In this document: in pieces, positions 1 through 8,811 of the stretch
Numbering within the stretch: the first letter of the stretch is position 1
Layout of the letters: each line of letters opens with the position of its first letter
Origin: an uncultured Holophagaceae bacterium
GTDB lineage: Bacteria; Acidobacteriota; Holophagae; Holophagales; Holophagaceae
Reading direction: 5' to 3'
Assembly: GCA_903839205.1 (NCBI GenBank)
Contig: CAIMBM010000023.1
Location: forward strand, 1 to 35,638
DNA: 35,638 bases
Notes under the pieces: generated by a model
What the model saw: the letters and a program-made list of their open reading frames with translations, nothing else
Databases searched by the model: none
What the model was told of the DNA's origin: nothing
Translations under genes and position numbers: made by a program

Positions 1-52
1 CGCTTGCATGGCATGCAAGAGGTCGTCGGTTCGATCCCGATTGGCTCCACCA
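1..52 (+). tRNA. tRNA-Ala (anticodon GGC), 3' part only, truncated by the window start
   Basis: Anticodon stem-loop CTTGC-ATGGCAT-GCAAG with GGC at 34-36, T-loop GGTTCGATCCC, and encoded CCA at 50-52. Confidence 0.88.
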
Positions 53-54
53 AA

Positions 55-84
55 CAGAAGGCCACCGGAAGGTGGCCTTCTTGC
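55..84 (+). terminator. Intrinsic terminator downstream of the tRNA
   Basis: Inverted repeat AGAAGGCCACC-GGAA-GGTGGCCTTCTT just after the tRNA 3' end. Confidence 0.65.
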
Positions 85-106
85 TGAACGCTGAAAGCCT
101 CCGGAC

Positions 107-2080
107 ATGCTCGCTTCCCTCAACCACGTCGATCTGCGCTTCGGCCCCCAGGAGGTGCTGAAGGACGTCACCTGGGCCATCCAGGAGGGCGAGTGCTGGG
201 GCGTCATCGGCCGCAACGGCGCGGGCAAGAGCACCGTCTTCAAGCTGCTGCTGGGCCACCTCGAGGCGGACAGCGGCACCGTCGTGAAACCCACCAAGGA
301 GCGCGGGATCCGCATGGGCCACTATGCCCAGGACCTGATTCCCGAGACCGAGGGCAGTGTGCTGGAGGAAGCGCTGGCGGCCTTCGGGGACGTGGAGCGC
401 CTGCAGCACGAGATGCGCGAGCTGGAACATCGCATGGGGGAGCCGGACGCCGATCTGACCGAGGTGATGGAGCGCTACCAGAAGGTCACAGAGAGCTTCG
501 AGCACCTCGACGGCTTCAGCATCCGGGCCCGGGCCGAAAGCATCCTGCAGTCCCTGGGTTTCAGCGCCGAGGACTTCGACCGCCCGGTGGAGACCCTGTC
601 CGGTGGCCAGAAGTGCCGCGTCATGCTGGCCAAGGCCATCCTCCAGGGACTGGACCTCCTGCTGCTGGACGAACCCACCAACCACCTGGACCTGCCCAGC
701 CTGCGCTGGCTGGAGGGGTTCATCCAGGACACGGACGCCACCGTGGCCGTCATCAGCCACGACCGCTACTTCCTGGACAAGATCGCCACGGAGATCCTGG
801 AGCTGGAGCAGGGCCGCTCGCGCAGCTACGAAGGGAACTACTCGGAGTTCATGGAAAAGAAGGAACAGGAATTGGAACTGCTGGAGCGCCACTTTGAGCA
901 GCAGCAGGCCTACATCAGGAACCAGGAAGAGTACATCCGGCGCAACATCGCCGGCCAGAACACCAAGCAGGCCCGGGGTCGACGCACGCATCTCTCCAAG
1001 CTGAACCGCATCCAGAAGCCCCTGCGGGATCGACGCAAGGTGAAGTTCAGCTTCCCCGAGACCCAGCGCGGCGGCGACATCGCCCTGGTGCTGGAGAACG
1101 CCTCGGTGGGCTGGGACGGGCAACCCCTCTACGCGCCCCTGGAGCAGCTCCAGATCAAGCGCGGCCAGAAGATGGGGATCGTGGGGCTCAATGGCACGGG
1201 CAAGTCCACCCTGCTGAAGGCCATCGCCGAGGAGATCCCCTTCATCACGGGCCAGGCCCGCCTGGGCAGCCAGGTCCGCCTGGGCTACTTCGACCAGCAC
1301 CACCGCAACCTGGACCCGCGCAACACGGTCTTCCAGCAGATCCACGGGGTGACGCCCATGGCGGTCAGACAGGACGTGCTGGGCTTCCTGGCCAAGTTCC
1401 AGTTCCGGGGCGACGAGGTGGACAAGCCCGTCACAGCTCTTTCGGGCGGCGAGCGGGCCCGGCTCAGCATCGCCACCCTCATCCGCAACGGCGTGAACCT
1501 GCTGCTCCTGGACGAGCCCACCAACCACATGGACATCCCCAGCATGGAGGCCATGGAGGACACCATCCTGAGCTTCACGGGGGCGGCCATCGTGGTGACC
1601 CACGACCGCTACCTGCTGGGCCGCGTGGCCGACTCGCTGCTGCGCATCCACGAAGGCAGGGCCGAATTCCGGGAAGGCGGCTACGAGGACCACCAGGCCT
1701 GGGTGGATCTCGATCTGGGCAGTGAGGACGAGGTCGGCAGCCAGGAGAGCGAAGCGCCCAAGAAGGTCGAACCTACAAGGAAACCCGTGTCGCCGCAGGC
1801 GAAGCCTGGCCCAGCGGCGAAGCCGGCGAGCCCCGTCGACAAGGACAGGCAGCGGGCCGTGAAACGATTCGAAAAGCAGGTGGCCGAGGCGGAGGCGAAG
1901 GTCGCGGCGCTGGAGGCGGCCCTGACGGAACTGCAGAAGGAGATGGCGGTCATGGACCCCTCCGACTGGCAGGCCTTCAGTGCGAGGCTGGATTCCCAGA
2001 AGGCCCTGGAGGCCGACCTCGCCTATGCCATGAGCGACTGGGAGGCCGCCCAGGGCGCCCTGGAGGAAGCCCAGCGCTGA
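107..2080 (+). CDS. ABC-F family ATPase (two ABC domains, C-terminal coiled coil)
   Basis: Two Walker A motifs (GRNGAGKST, GLNGTGKST), two signatures (LSGGQKCR, LSGGERAR), LLLLDEPTNHLD/LLLLDEPTNHMD, no TM segments, charged C-terminal coiled coil. Confidence 0.95.
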   Translation: MLASLNHVDLRFGPQEVLKDVTWAIQEGECWGVIGRNGAGKSTVFKLLLGHLEADSGTVVKPTKERGIRMGHYAQDLIPETEGSVLEEALAAFGDVERLQHEMRELEHRMGEPDADLTEVMERYQKVTESFEHLDGFSIRARAESILQSLGFSAEDFDRPVETLSGGQKCRVMLAKAILQGLDLLLLDEPTNHLDLPSLRWLEGFIQDTDATVAVISHDRYFLDKIATEILELEQGRSRSYEGNYSEFMEKKEQELELLERHFEQQQAYIRNQEEYIRRNIAGQNTKQARGRRTHLSKLNRIQKPLRDRRKVKFSFPETQRGGDIALVLENASVGWDGQPLYAPLEQLQIKRGQKMGIVGLNGTGKSTLLKAIAEEIPFITGQARLGSQVRLGYFDQHHRNLDPRNTVFQQIHGVTPMAVRQDVLGFLAKFQFRGDEVDKPVTALSGGERARLSIATLIRNGVNLLLLDEPTNHMDIPSMEAMEDTILSFTGAAIVVTHDRYLLGRVADSLLRIHEGRAEFREGGYEDHQAWVDLDLGSEDEVGSQESEAPKKVEPTRKPVSPQAKPGPAAKPASPVDKDRQRAVKRFEKQVAEAEAKVAALEAALTELQKEMAVMDPSDWQAFSARLDSQKALEADLAYAMSDWEAAQGALEEAQR

Positions 2081-2089
2081 GTCCGGCCT

Positions 2090-3526
2090 TCAGAAATGCT
2101 TCAGGGTCAGGTCGATCATCCGGCGCACGAAGCCCGTATAGGGCGGGTACATGAGCTGGATGGCGGAGAACCGGGTGCGCTGGCGCAGGATGCCCCGGGC
2201 GTTGGAGAAGGCCTCGAAGCCGTGGACGCCGTGGGCCTTGCCGAAGCCGGAGGTGTTCACGCCGCCCGTGGGCAGGCCCGTGTGGGCGAAATGCAGGATG
2301 GTGTCGTTGATGCAGCCGCCGCCGGCGGTGGTGCGGGCCACGAGCGCCTCGGCCCGGCTCCGGCTGCCGCTGAAGATGTAGAGCGCCAGCGGCTTGGGGC
2401 GGGCGTTGACGAAGGCCACGGCGGCCTCCATGTCCGGCACCTTCAGGATGGGCAGCAGGGGGCCGAAGATCTCCTCCTGCATGATGGGGGAGGCGGGATC
2501 CACCTCCGTGAGCAGGGTGGGGCTGAGGTAGTTCGTGCCGGCATCCGTTTCGCCGCCGAACACGGTGAGGCCTCCGGATTCCTTCAGCAGACCGAGGAGA
2601 CGGCCGTGGTGCCGTTCGTTGATGATGCGAGCCAGGTCAGGGCTGGCTTTCCGAGAGGCCGCATCGCTTCCGTAGAAATCCTCGATGGCCTTCTTCAGGG
2701 CCTCCACCAGCGCATCGTGGACCCGCTCGTGGACCAGCACATAGTCGGGCGCCACGCAGGTCTGGCCCCCGTTGAGGCACTTGCCCCAGGCGAGCTTGCG
2801 GGCGGCCTCCTCCAGGTTGGCGTCCGTGTCCACAAGCACCGGCGACTTGCCGCCCAGTTCCAGGGTCACCGACGTCAAGTGTTCGGCGGCGGCCCGCATC
2901 ACCACCTTGCCCACCGCGGGGCTGCCGGTGAAGAAGATGTGGTCGAAGGGCAGCGCCAGCAGCGCCTGGGCAGCCTCGGCAGCACCCTCCACCAGGGCCA
3001 CCTCCTCCTCGGGGAAGAGCCCGCTCAAGAGCTTCTGCAGGAAGGCCGTGGTGTGGGGCGTGAACTCCGAGGGCTTGACCACGGCGCAGTTGCCGGCGGC
3101 CAGGGCCGAGACCAGCGGTCCCAGCGTGAGGTAGATGGGGTAGTTCCAGGGACTGATGATGAGCACCACCCCTTTGGGTTCCTGGACGATGGTGCTGGTG
3201 CTGCCGAAGAGGCCGATGGGCGTGGGGACCTTCCGGGCCCGCATCCAGCGGGGCAGGTGGCGCAGGGCATCCTTGAGCTCGGAGATGACGGGGTAGAGCT
3301 CCGTGAGGTCCACCTCCTCGGGCGATTTCCGGAAGTCGGCGGCCAGGGCGGCCTGGGCATCGGCCCGGTGGGCCATGAGGGCCTCCAGCAGGGCCCGGAG
3401 TTTGGCCCTGCGCTGGTCGGCCGAAGTGGCCGCGACCCGCCAGCGGGCGGCCTGCTGGCGGGCAAAGAGGGCTTCGAGGGGGGAGGAGGTCACAGGAACT
3501 CCTGTTGAGATGGGGGCTCCGCCCAT
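2090..3526 (-). CDS. NAD(P)-dependent aldehyde dehydrogenase
   Basis: ALDH motifs: ISPWNYP, TLELGGKSPVLVD, GQTCVAPDYVLV, EEIFGPLLPI, C-terminal hydrophobic tail. Confidence 0.93.
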   Translation of the reverse strand: MGGAPISTGVPVTSSPLEALFARQQAARWRVAATSADQRRAKLRALLEALMAHRADAQAALAADFRKSPEEVDLTELYPVISELKDALRHLPRWMRARKVPTPIGLFGSTSTIVQEPKGVVLIISPWNYPIYLTLGPLVSALAAGNCAVVKPSEFTPHTTAFLQKLLSGLFPEEEVALVEGAAEAAQALLALPFDHIFFTGSPAVGKVVMRAAAEHLTSVTLELGGKSPVLVDTDANLEEAARKLAWGKCLNGGQTCVAPDYVLVHERVHDALVEALKKAIEDFYGSDAASRKASPDLARIINERHHGRLLGLLKESGGLTVFGGETDAGTNYLSPTLLTEVDPASPIMQEEIFGPLLPILKVPDMEAAVAFVNARPKPLALYIFSGSRSRAEALVARTTAGGGCINDTILHFAHTGLPTGGVNTSGFGKAHGVHGFEAFSNARGILRQRTRFSAIQLMYPPYTGFVRRMIDLTLKHF

Positions 3527-3582
3527 CCTACAAAGGATTCACCACCAGATTTCAATTCGTCTCGCGTAACGGCAAAGCCGAT

Positions 3583-3657
3583 ACCGAGAAGACACCAAGA
3601 CACCAAGAAAAGCAAAAGTTCTTCTCTCGGTTTACCTGCCTTCGTGTCTTCGTGGTG
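3583..3657. repeat. Intergenic element with interleaved inverted repeats
   Basis: CACCAAGACACCAAG (3593-3607) is nearly the reverse complement of CTTCGTGTCTTCGTG (3640-3654; 13/15 positions). ACCGAGAAGA (3583-3592) resembles the reverse complement of TTCTTCTCTCGGT (3619-3631). Confidence 0.6.
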
Positions 3658-3667
3658 GATCCGTAAG

Positions 3668-5038
3668 TTAGACCCAGGCCATCTCGGCGGTGAAGTGCCG
3701 GAGGTATTTGCTCTGCTTGATGATCTTCACGCCGCGGATCTCGCTGGCCTTGGCCTTCACCTCGGCGATGACCTCTGCGGCGAAGTCGAAGTGGCTCTGG
3801 GTGTACATGCGACGGGGGAAGGCCAGGCGCACCAGCTCCATGCTGTGGTAGGTCTCGGTTCCGTCCGGCAGGTGCTTGCCGAACATCACCGAGCCGATCT
3901 CCACTCCCCGGATGCCGCCCTCGAGGTACAGTGCGTTGCAGAGGGCCCAGGCCGGATACTGCGCCACGGGCATGTCCGGCAGCACGGTCCGGGCATCGAT
4001 GTAGACCGCATGGCCACCCGTGGGCTTCACGAAACCCACACCTGCGGCTTCCAGCTTCTCGCCCAGGTATTCGGCGGTGCGCAGGCGGTAGCGGAGGTAG
4101 GACTCGTCCATGCCCTCCTCCAGGCCCACGGCCAGGGCCTCCAGATCCCGCCCAGCCAGCCCCCCGTAGGTGGGGAAGCCCTCGGTGAGGATGAGCATGT
4201 TGCGGACGGAATCCAGCCACTCGTCGCTGCGCAGCATGATGAAGCCGCCCATGTTCACCAGGCCGTCCTTCTTGGCGCTCATGGTGCAGCCGTCGGCGTA
4301 GCTGAACATCTCCTGGCAGATGGCCCGGATGGGCGTGTCCTGGTAGCCCTCCTCCCGGAGCTTGATGAACATGGCGTTTTCCGCAAAACGGCAGACGTCC
4401 ATGATGAAGGGCTTGCCGCACTGCTTGAGGAGCTTGGCATAGGCCCGGATGTTGGCCATGGAGACGGGCTGGCCCCCGCCCGTGTTGTTGGTCACGGTGA
4501 GCATGCCGAAGGGGATGCGGTGGCCTTCTTGTTTCAGGACCGCTTCCACCCGGGCCAGGTCGATGTTGCCCTTGAAGGGGTGGATGAGGCTGGGCTGGAG
4601 CCCTTCGGGGATGACCAGGTCCAGGGCCTCCACCCCGTTGAACTCGAGGTTGGCGCGGGTGGTGTCGAAGTGGCAGTTGTTGGGCACCAGGTCCCCCTGC
4701 TTGCAGACGGCGCTGAACAGCACCTTCTCGGCGGCCCGCCCCTGGTGAGTGGGGATGAAGTGGGGCATGCCGGTGATGTCCCGGAGCACGGCCTCCAGGC
4801 GGTAGAAACTGCGAGCGCCCGCATAACTCTCGTCCCCGATCATGATGGCGCCCCACTGGGCCGAACTCATGGCTCCTGTTCCCGAGTCCGTGAGCCAGTC
4901 CAGCAGCACATCCTCGGCCCGCAGCTTGAACACGTTGAGGCTGGCTGTCTCCAGCATCCCCAGGCGTTCCTGGGCGGTGGTCATGCGGATGGGCTCCACG
5001 GACTTGATGCGGAAGGGCTCGATCATGGTGCGTGGCAT
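3668..5038 (-). CDS. tnaA: Tryptophanase / beta-eliminating lyase (tryptophanase-tyrosine phenol-lyase family)
   Basis: EPFRIKSVEPIRMTT, LLTDSGTGAMSSAQW, IPTHQGRAAEK, MFSYADGCTMSAKKDGLVNMGG (PLP lysine), GFPTYGGLAGRD, GIRGVEIGSVMFGK. Start set at MPRTMIEP, preceded by CAGGAG; the longer ORF overlaps coaX. Confidence 0.85.
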   Translation of the reverse strand: MPRTMIEPFRIKSVEPIRMTTAQERLGMLETASLNVFKLRAEDVLLDWLTDSGTGAMSSAQWGAIMIGDESYAGARSFYRLEAVLRDITGMPHFIPTHQGRAAEKVLFSAVCKQGDLVPNNCHFDTTRANLEFNGVEALDLVIPEGLQPSLIHPFKGNIDLARVEAVLKQEGHRIPFGMLTVTNNTGGGQPVSMANIRAYAKLLKQCGKPFIMDVCRFAENAMFIKLREEGYQDTPIRAICQEMFSYADGCTMSAKKDGLVNMGGFIMLRSDEWLDSVRNMLILTEGFPTYGGLAGRDLEALAVGLEEGMDESYLRYRLRTAEYLGEKLEAAGVGFVKPTGGHAVYIDARTVLPDMPVAQYPAWALCNALYLEGGIRGVEIGSVMFGKHLPDGTETYHSMELVRLAFPRRMYTQSHFDFAAEVIAEVKAKASEIRGVKIIKQSKYLRHFTAEMAWV

Positions 5039-5147
5039 GGGGGCTCCTGAGGGCAGACCCAGGCTACCGGAGGTCCCCGGGATGGGCATCACAAGGGGGC
5101 TGGCATCGCAGACCGCCTCCGGCAATGCTGGATGGTTCGGAGTGGTC

Positions 5148-5945
5148 ATGAGTCTTCTGCTGGCAGTCGATGTGGGCAACACCAATGTCGTGTTGGGGAT
5201 CTTCGATCTCGCCAAGGGCCAGGCCGCCCCCCTGGTCTGCTCCTGGCGCCTGGCCACCAGTCGGGAACGGACCATCGACGAGTACGGCCTCTCGATCCTC
5301 GCCTTGATGCGGCACCACGGCATCGAGGCCGGCCAGATCCAGCATGTGGCCATTTCCTGCGTGGTCCCGCCCCTCCATCCGGTGCTCATGGGCCTGGCGA
5401 AGACCTTCTTCGGCGTCGACGCCTTCTACGTGGAGCCCGGGGTGAAGACCGGCGTGAAGGTGCTCATCGATAATCCCGCGGAGCTGGGCGCCGACCGCCT
5501 CGTGAACGCCGTGGCGGGCATCGAGCTGTTCGGGGCACCGCTCATCGTGGTGGACTTCGGCACCGCCACCACCTTCGACGTGATCAACGCGAAGAAGGAG
5601 TACCTGGGGGGCCTCATCTGCCCGGGCCTGAAGATCAGCGCCGACGCCCTGTTCGAGCGGGCCAGCCGTCTGCCCCGGGTGGAGATCGCTGAGCCCGAGC
5701 GGCTCGTGGGCCGCAACACCGTCCAGGCCATGCAGTCGGGCATCTTCTACGGCTACGTGGGCATGGTGGATGGCATCCTGGAACGCCTGCTCGCCGAGTG
5801 TCCCGAGGCCAAGGTCGCCGCCACCGGTGGCCTCAGCCGCGTCATCGCCCCCAGCACCAGGCATATCAAGCACATCGCCCTCGATCTCACGTTGGATGGT
5901 CTGCGGACAATCTGGTTCCGCAACCAGGGCACCGGGCGGAAATAG
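5148..5945 (+). CDS. coaX: Type III pantothenate kinase
   Basis: N-terminal LLLAVDVGNTNVVLGIFD, NPAELGADRLVNAVAG, VVDFGTATTFDVI, GGLICPGLKISADALFERASRLPRVE. Confidence 0.95.
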   Translation: MSLLLAVDVGNTNVVLGIFDLAKGQAAPLVCSWRLATSRERTIDEYGLSILALMRHHGIEAGQIQHVAISCVVPPLHPVLMGLAKTFFGVDAFYVEPGVKTGVKVLIDNPAELGADRLVNAVAGIELFGAPLIVVDFGTATTFDVINAKKEYLGGLICPGLKISADALFERASRLPRVEIAEPERLVGRNTVQAMQSGIFYGYVGMVDGILERLLAECPEAKVAATGGLSRVIAPSTRHIKHIALDLTLDGLRTIWFRNQGTGRK

Positions 5946-5950
5946 GGCCC

Positions 5951-6622
5951 ATGGACCTGCCCCTGATCCGGCTGGCAGAGGTGGACTCCACCCAGGCCTT
6001 TCTGCGGCGCCATCCCCACCTGGGCTTCTGCGTCGTCGTGGCGGACCGGCAGAGCCAAGGGCGGGGCCGCCAGGGCAACCGCTGGGAGAGCGCCGCCGGG
6101 AAAGGGCTCTGGATGTCGGCGGCCCTGCCGGTCCACCCGGATCTGGCCCCGGGCCTGGTGCTCCAGCGGGCCATGGCCGCCGCCGCCCATGTTCTGGACC
6201 CCGGGAGCAGGACCCTCGGGCTCAAGTGGCCCAACGATCTGGTGGCCTGGCAGGGAGGCCGTCTGGTGAAACTGGGGGGCATCCTGGGCGAGCAGATCGG
6301 AGACCGGATCATCCTGGGACTGGGCGTGAACCTGACCGGTGCACCCGAGATTCCCGGGCGGGTCATTCCGCCGGCCTGCCTAATGGATCTGGGGCTGACT
6401 TCTCCACCCAGTATTGAACTGGCTGCTCATATCACCAAATTATGGATGGATTTGACGCAAGAATTTCAACCTCCCTTCCAGTGGCCGGAAGCCGGCCTCG
6501 CCATCAGGTGGGAAGGCGGGCAGGGCACCTGCCTGGGTTGGGAAACGGACGGTCGCCTGAAGGTGGCCGCGGCCGATGGGATCCAGCGGCTGAGTGCGGG
6601 TGAAGTGGTGGGCCTGAGTTGA
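5951..6622 (+). CDS. birA: Biotin--[acetyl-CoA-carboxylase] ligase
   Basis: EVDSTQAFL, ADRQSQGRGRQGNRWES, LKWPNDLV, KLGGILGEQ, GLGVNLT. No N-terminal HTH when started at ATG 5951, 5 nt after coaX. Confidence 0.88.
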   Translation: MDLPLIRLAEVDSTQAFLRRHPHLGFCVVVADRQSQGRGRQGNRWESAAGKGLWMSAALPVHPDLAPGLVLQRAMAAAAHVLDPGSRTLGLKWPNDLVAWQGGRLVKLGGILGEQIGDRIILGLGVNLTGAPEIPGRVIPPACLMDLGLTSPPSIELAAHITKLWMDLTQEFQPPFQWPEAGLAIRWEGGQGTCLGWETDGRLKVAAADGIQRLSAGEVVGLS

Positions 6623-6757
6623 GGACCGCAGCCCCGACCTCCTGCTGGGCCAAAGGACTGTGCGCGTCGCAGGGAGAACCGACGTCGCTCTGGGACCGCT
6701 GCTGAAATTCAACTAAAGTTACAATTTACCCGAAGATCGTCTAAAGAGGGTCCCTGC

Positions 6758-7198
6758 ATGGCGCGTGTACTGGTGGTGGATGACGACCCGATGGCCCGGC
6801 GCTTCACCATGGGGTGCCTGGAAGCGCAGGGATACGACCTTCAGGATGCGGAACCGACCTGTCTTTTCCGCATCCTCTCGATCCTCCACGAGGCACCTCC
6901 GGACCTGTTGATCACCGACCTCGTCATGCCGGATTGTCCGGGCCAGACCCTGATCCGGGTGTGTCGGGAGGATCCCCACCTGAAGCAGCTGAAGATTCTG
7001 CTTCTCACGGGCCATGGGGATATTGCCCTGGCCCATTTCCTCCAGTCCATGGGCAGTACCCACTACCTCACCAAGCCCGTGGCCCCCCCGGAACTGGCCG
7101 ATTGCGTGAAGCGCTTCCTGCAGGGGGAACTGGCTGTGGACCCAGGTTGGTCCCTGGCCTGCCGCGGGACCGTCGCGGTGTCGATGACAGCCGTCTGA
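6758..7198 (+). CDS. Receiver-domain response regulator (probable first half of a tandem-REC gene)
   Basis: MARVLVVDDDPMARR, ITDLVMPD, LLTGHGD, YLTKPVAPPEL. Confidence 0.8.
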   Translation: MARVLVVDDDPMARRFTMGCLEAQGYDLQDAEPTCLFRILSILHEAPPDLLITDLVMPDCPGQTLIRVCREDPHLKQLKILLLTGHGDIALAHFLQSMGSTHYLTKPVAPPELADCVKRFLQGELAVDPGWSLACRGTVAVSMTAV

Positions 7199-7581
7199 GC
7201 CGTGGCTACCATTCCGCCTGTTTCAGAAGAAGCGGATTTCAGCCCGTGGAGATTGAGCCCACGAGCCTCAGGGAGACTCTCGACGCCTTGCTTCGGACCC
7301 AGCCCGACATCATCGTCCTCGACTACCTGATGCCCAATTTCAATGGCGACGCCCTGATCCGGGCCCTCCGGGCCGAGGCCCCGGAACCGCTCCGCAGCAT
7401 TCCCATCCTCGTGGTCACCGCCCACAGCAGCCGGGACCTGGACATCCTGGTACAGGCCCATCACGGCGTCGAAGTGCTCTCCAAGCCCATCTACCCGGCA
7501 GACCTCGTGGTCAGCGTCGAGGTGCTGATCGGGGCGGAGGGCCATTTCAGCTTCGCGGATGGCCGCATCGACTGGGGTTAG
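7180..7581 (+). pseudogene. Second receiver domain, frameshifted relative to 6758..7198
   Basis: VDDSRLSR...IIVLDYLMPNFNGDAL...ILVVTAHSS...VLSKPIYPADL. The first part of beta-1 (RGTVAV) is in the upstream ORF's frame and there is no plausible start codon of its own. Confidence 0.65.
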
Positions 7582-7602
7582 CCGTCGATCCGCTGGGGGC
7601 AC

Positions 7603-8805
7603 CTAAAGCACGGCGCGGATCTCCGCCTCGCTGAGGATCCGGGGGCTGTTCTTGGCCACCTGGAGGATGCGGTCCACCCGGGGAGGGCTGGGGTCGTAGC
7701 CGTTCATCTCGAGCCAGTAGACGACGTTGCTGTGGCCGGCCAGGGGGCCGATCTCGATCTCCTGGCGGCGGCCCACCAGGGCGGCGGGGACGCCGGAATA
7801 GACGGCATCGGCCAGTTCCACATCGCCCCGGTGCAGAGCCTTCACGATGGCGGCGGCATGGACGCCAGTGCCCGTCCGGAAGGCATCCCGGCCCAGCACG
7901 GGGTAGTTGGCGGGGATCCGGACATCGCAGAGTTCGGCCACGAGCTCCGCCAGGGCCGGCAGGTCCGAAAGGTCGCCCTTGGGGAAGCCCATGAGGTGGA
8001 GGTTGATCATGAGCTGATCCAGGGCCACGTTGCCGCAGCGCTCGCCGATGCCCAGGATGCAGCCGTGGAGGCGGTCGGCGCCGGCCTCGAAGGCGGCGAT
8101 GGCGTTGGCCACGCCCAGGCCCCGGTCGTTGTGGCCATGCCAGTCGATGCGCACGGAGCGGTCCTTCACTACCTCATCCTTGATGAAGCGGACCAGCCGC
8201 CGCACGCCATCGGGGGTGGCATGGCCGCAGGTGTCCGAGAGGCAGATGGACTGGGCGCCCTCGTCCAGGGCGGCGTCGTAGATGGCCTTCAGGACGTCCG
8301 GCCGGGCCCGGGTGCTGTCCTCGGTCACCATCATCACCGGCACCTCGTGGCGGCGGCAGAAGGCCACGGCCTCCCGGGCCGTGGCCACCAGGAACCCCAG
8401 GTCCCAGCCCTCCACATCCATGCGGATGGGGCTGGAACCCAGGAAGGCACCGGCCTCGAGGGGCATCCCCGCCCGCTGCTGGATCTCGGCCACCTGGACC
8501 AGGTCGGCCTCGAGGGTCCGTACGGCCACGTTGGGGGCGATGCGCAGGCGGTGGTCGCGGATCTCCACCATGAGGGCCCGCACGGCGGCCAGGGCTTTGG
8601 GCCCCGCGCCGGGCATGCCCAGGTCCACGGCGTCCACGCCCATGCGGGCCAGGCGGTGGATGAGGTCCCGCTTTGCGGCGATGTCCGGATCCCGCACGGA
8701 GGGGCTCTGGAGGCCGTCCCGCAGGGTCTCGTCGTTCAGGAGGGGGATCCTGGCGTCCTTCGGGGGAAGGCCGTTCCAGTCGTTGATCAGCTCGTCCAGT
8801 GTCAT
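7603..8805 (-). CDS. DRE-TIM metallolyase (2-isopropylmalate synthase / homocitrate synthase / HMG-CoA lyase-like)
   Basis: NDETLRDGLQSPSV, DTCGHATPDGVRRLV, IDWHGHNDRGLGVANAIAAFEAGADRLHGCILGIGERCGN. Confidence 0.85.
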   Translation of the reverse strand: MTLDELINDWNGLPPKDARIPLLNDETLRDGLQSPSVRDPDIAAKRDLIHRLARMGVDAVDLGMPGAGPKALAAVRALMVEIRDHRLRIAPNVAVRTLEADLVQVAEIQQRAGMPLEAGAFLGSSPIRMDVEGWDLGFLVATAREAVAFCRRHEVPVMMVTEDSTRARPDVLKAIYDAALDEGAQSICLSDTCGHATPDGVRRLVRFIKDEVVKDRSVRIDWHGHNDRGLGVANAIAAFEAGADRLHGCILGIGERCGNVALDQLMINLHLMGFPKGDLSDLPALAELVAELCDVRIPANYPVLGRDAFRTGTGVHAAAIVKALHRGDVELADAVYSGVPAALVGRRQEIEIGPLAGHSNVVYWLEMNGYDPSPPRVDRILQVAKNSPRILSEAEIRAVL

Positions 8806-8811
8806 GAAGCT

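Noticed and set aside
2096-5050. Long plus-strand ORFs (470 and 468 aa) opposite the aldehyde dehydrogenase and tryptophanase genes
   Set aside because: Shadow ORFs in high-GC DNA with no recognisable motifs.
5039-5147. Possible tnaC-like leader peptide upstream of the tryptophanase gene
   Set aside because: Read on the minus strand: no short ORF with a Trp codon; the region only holds in-frame alternative starts and the SD for the called start.
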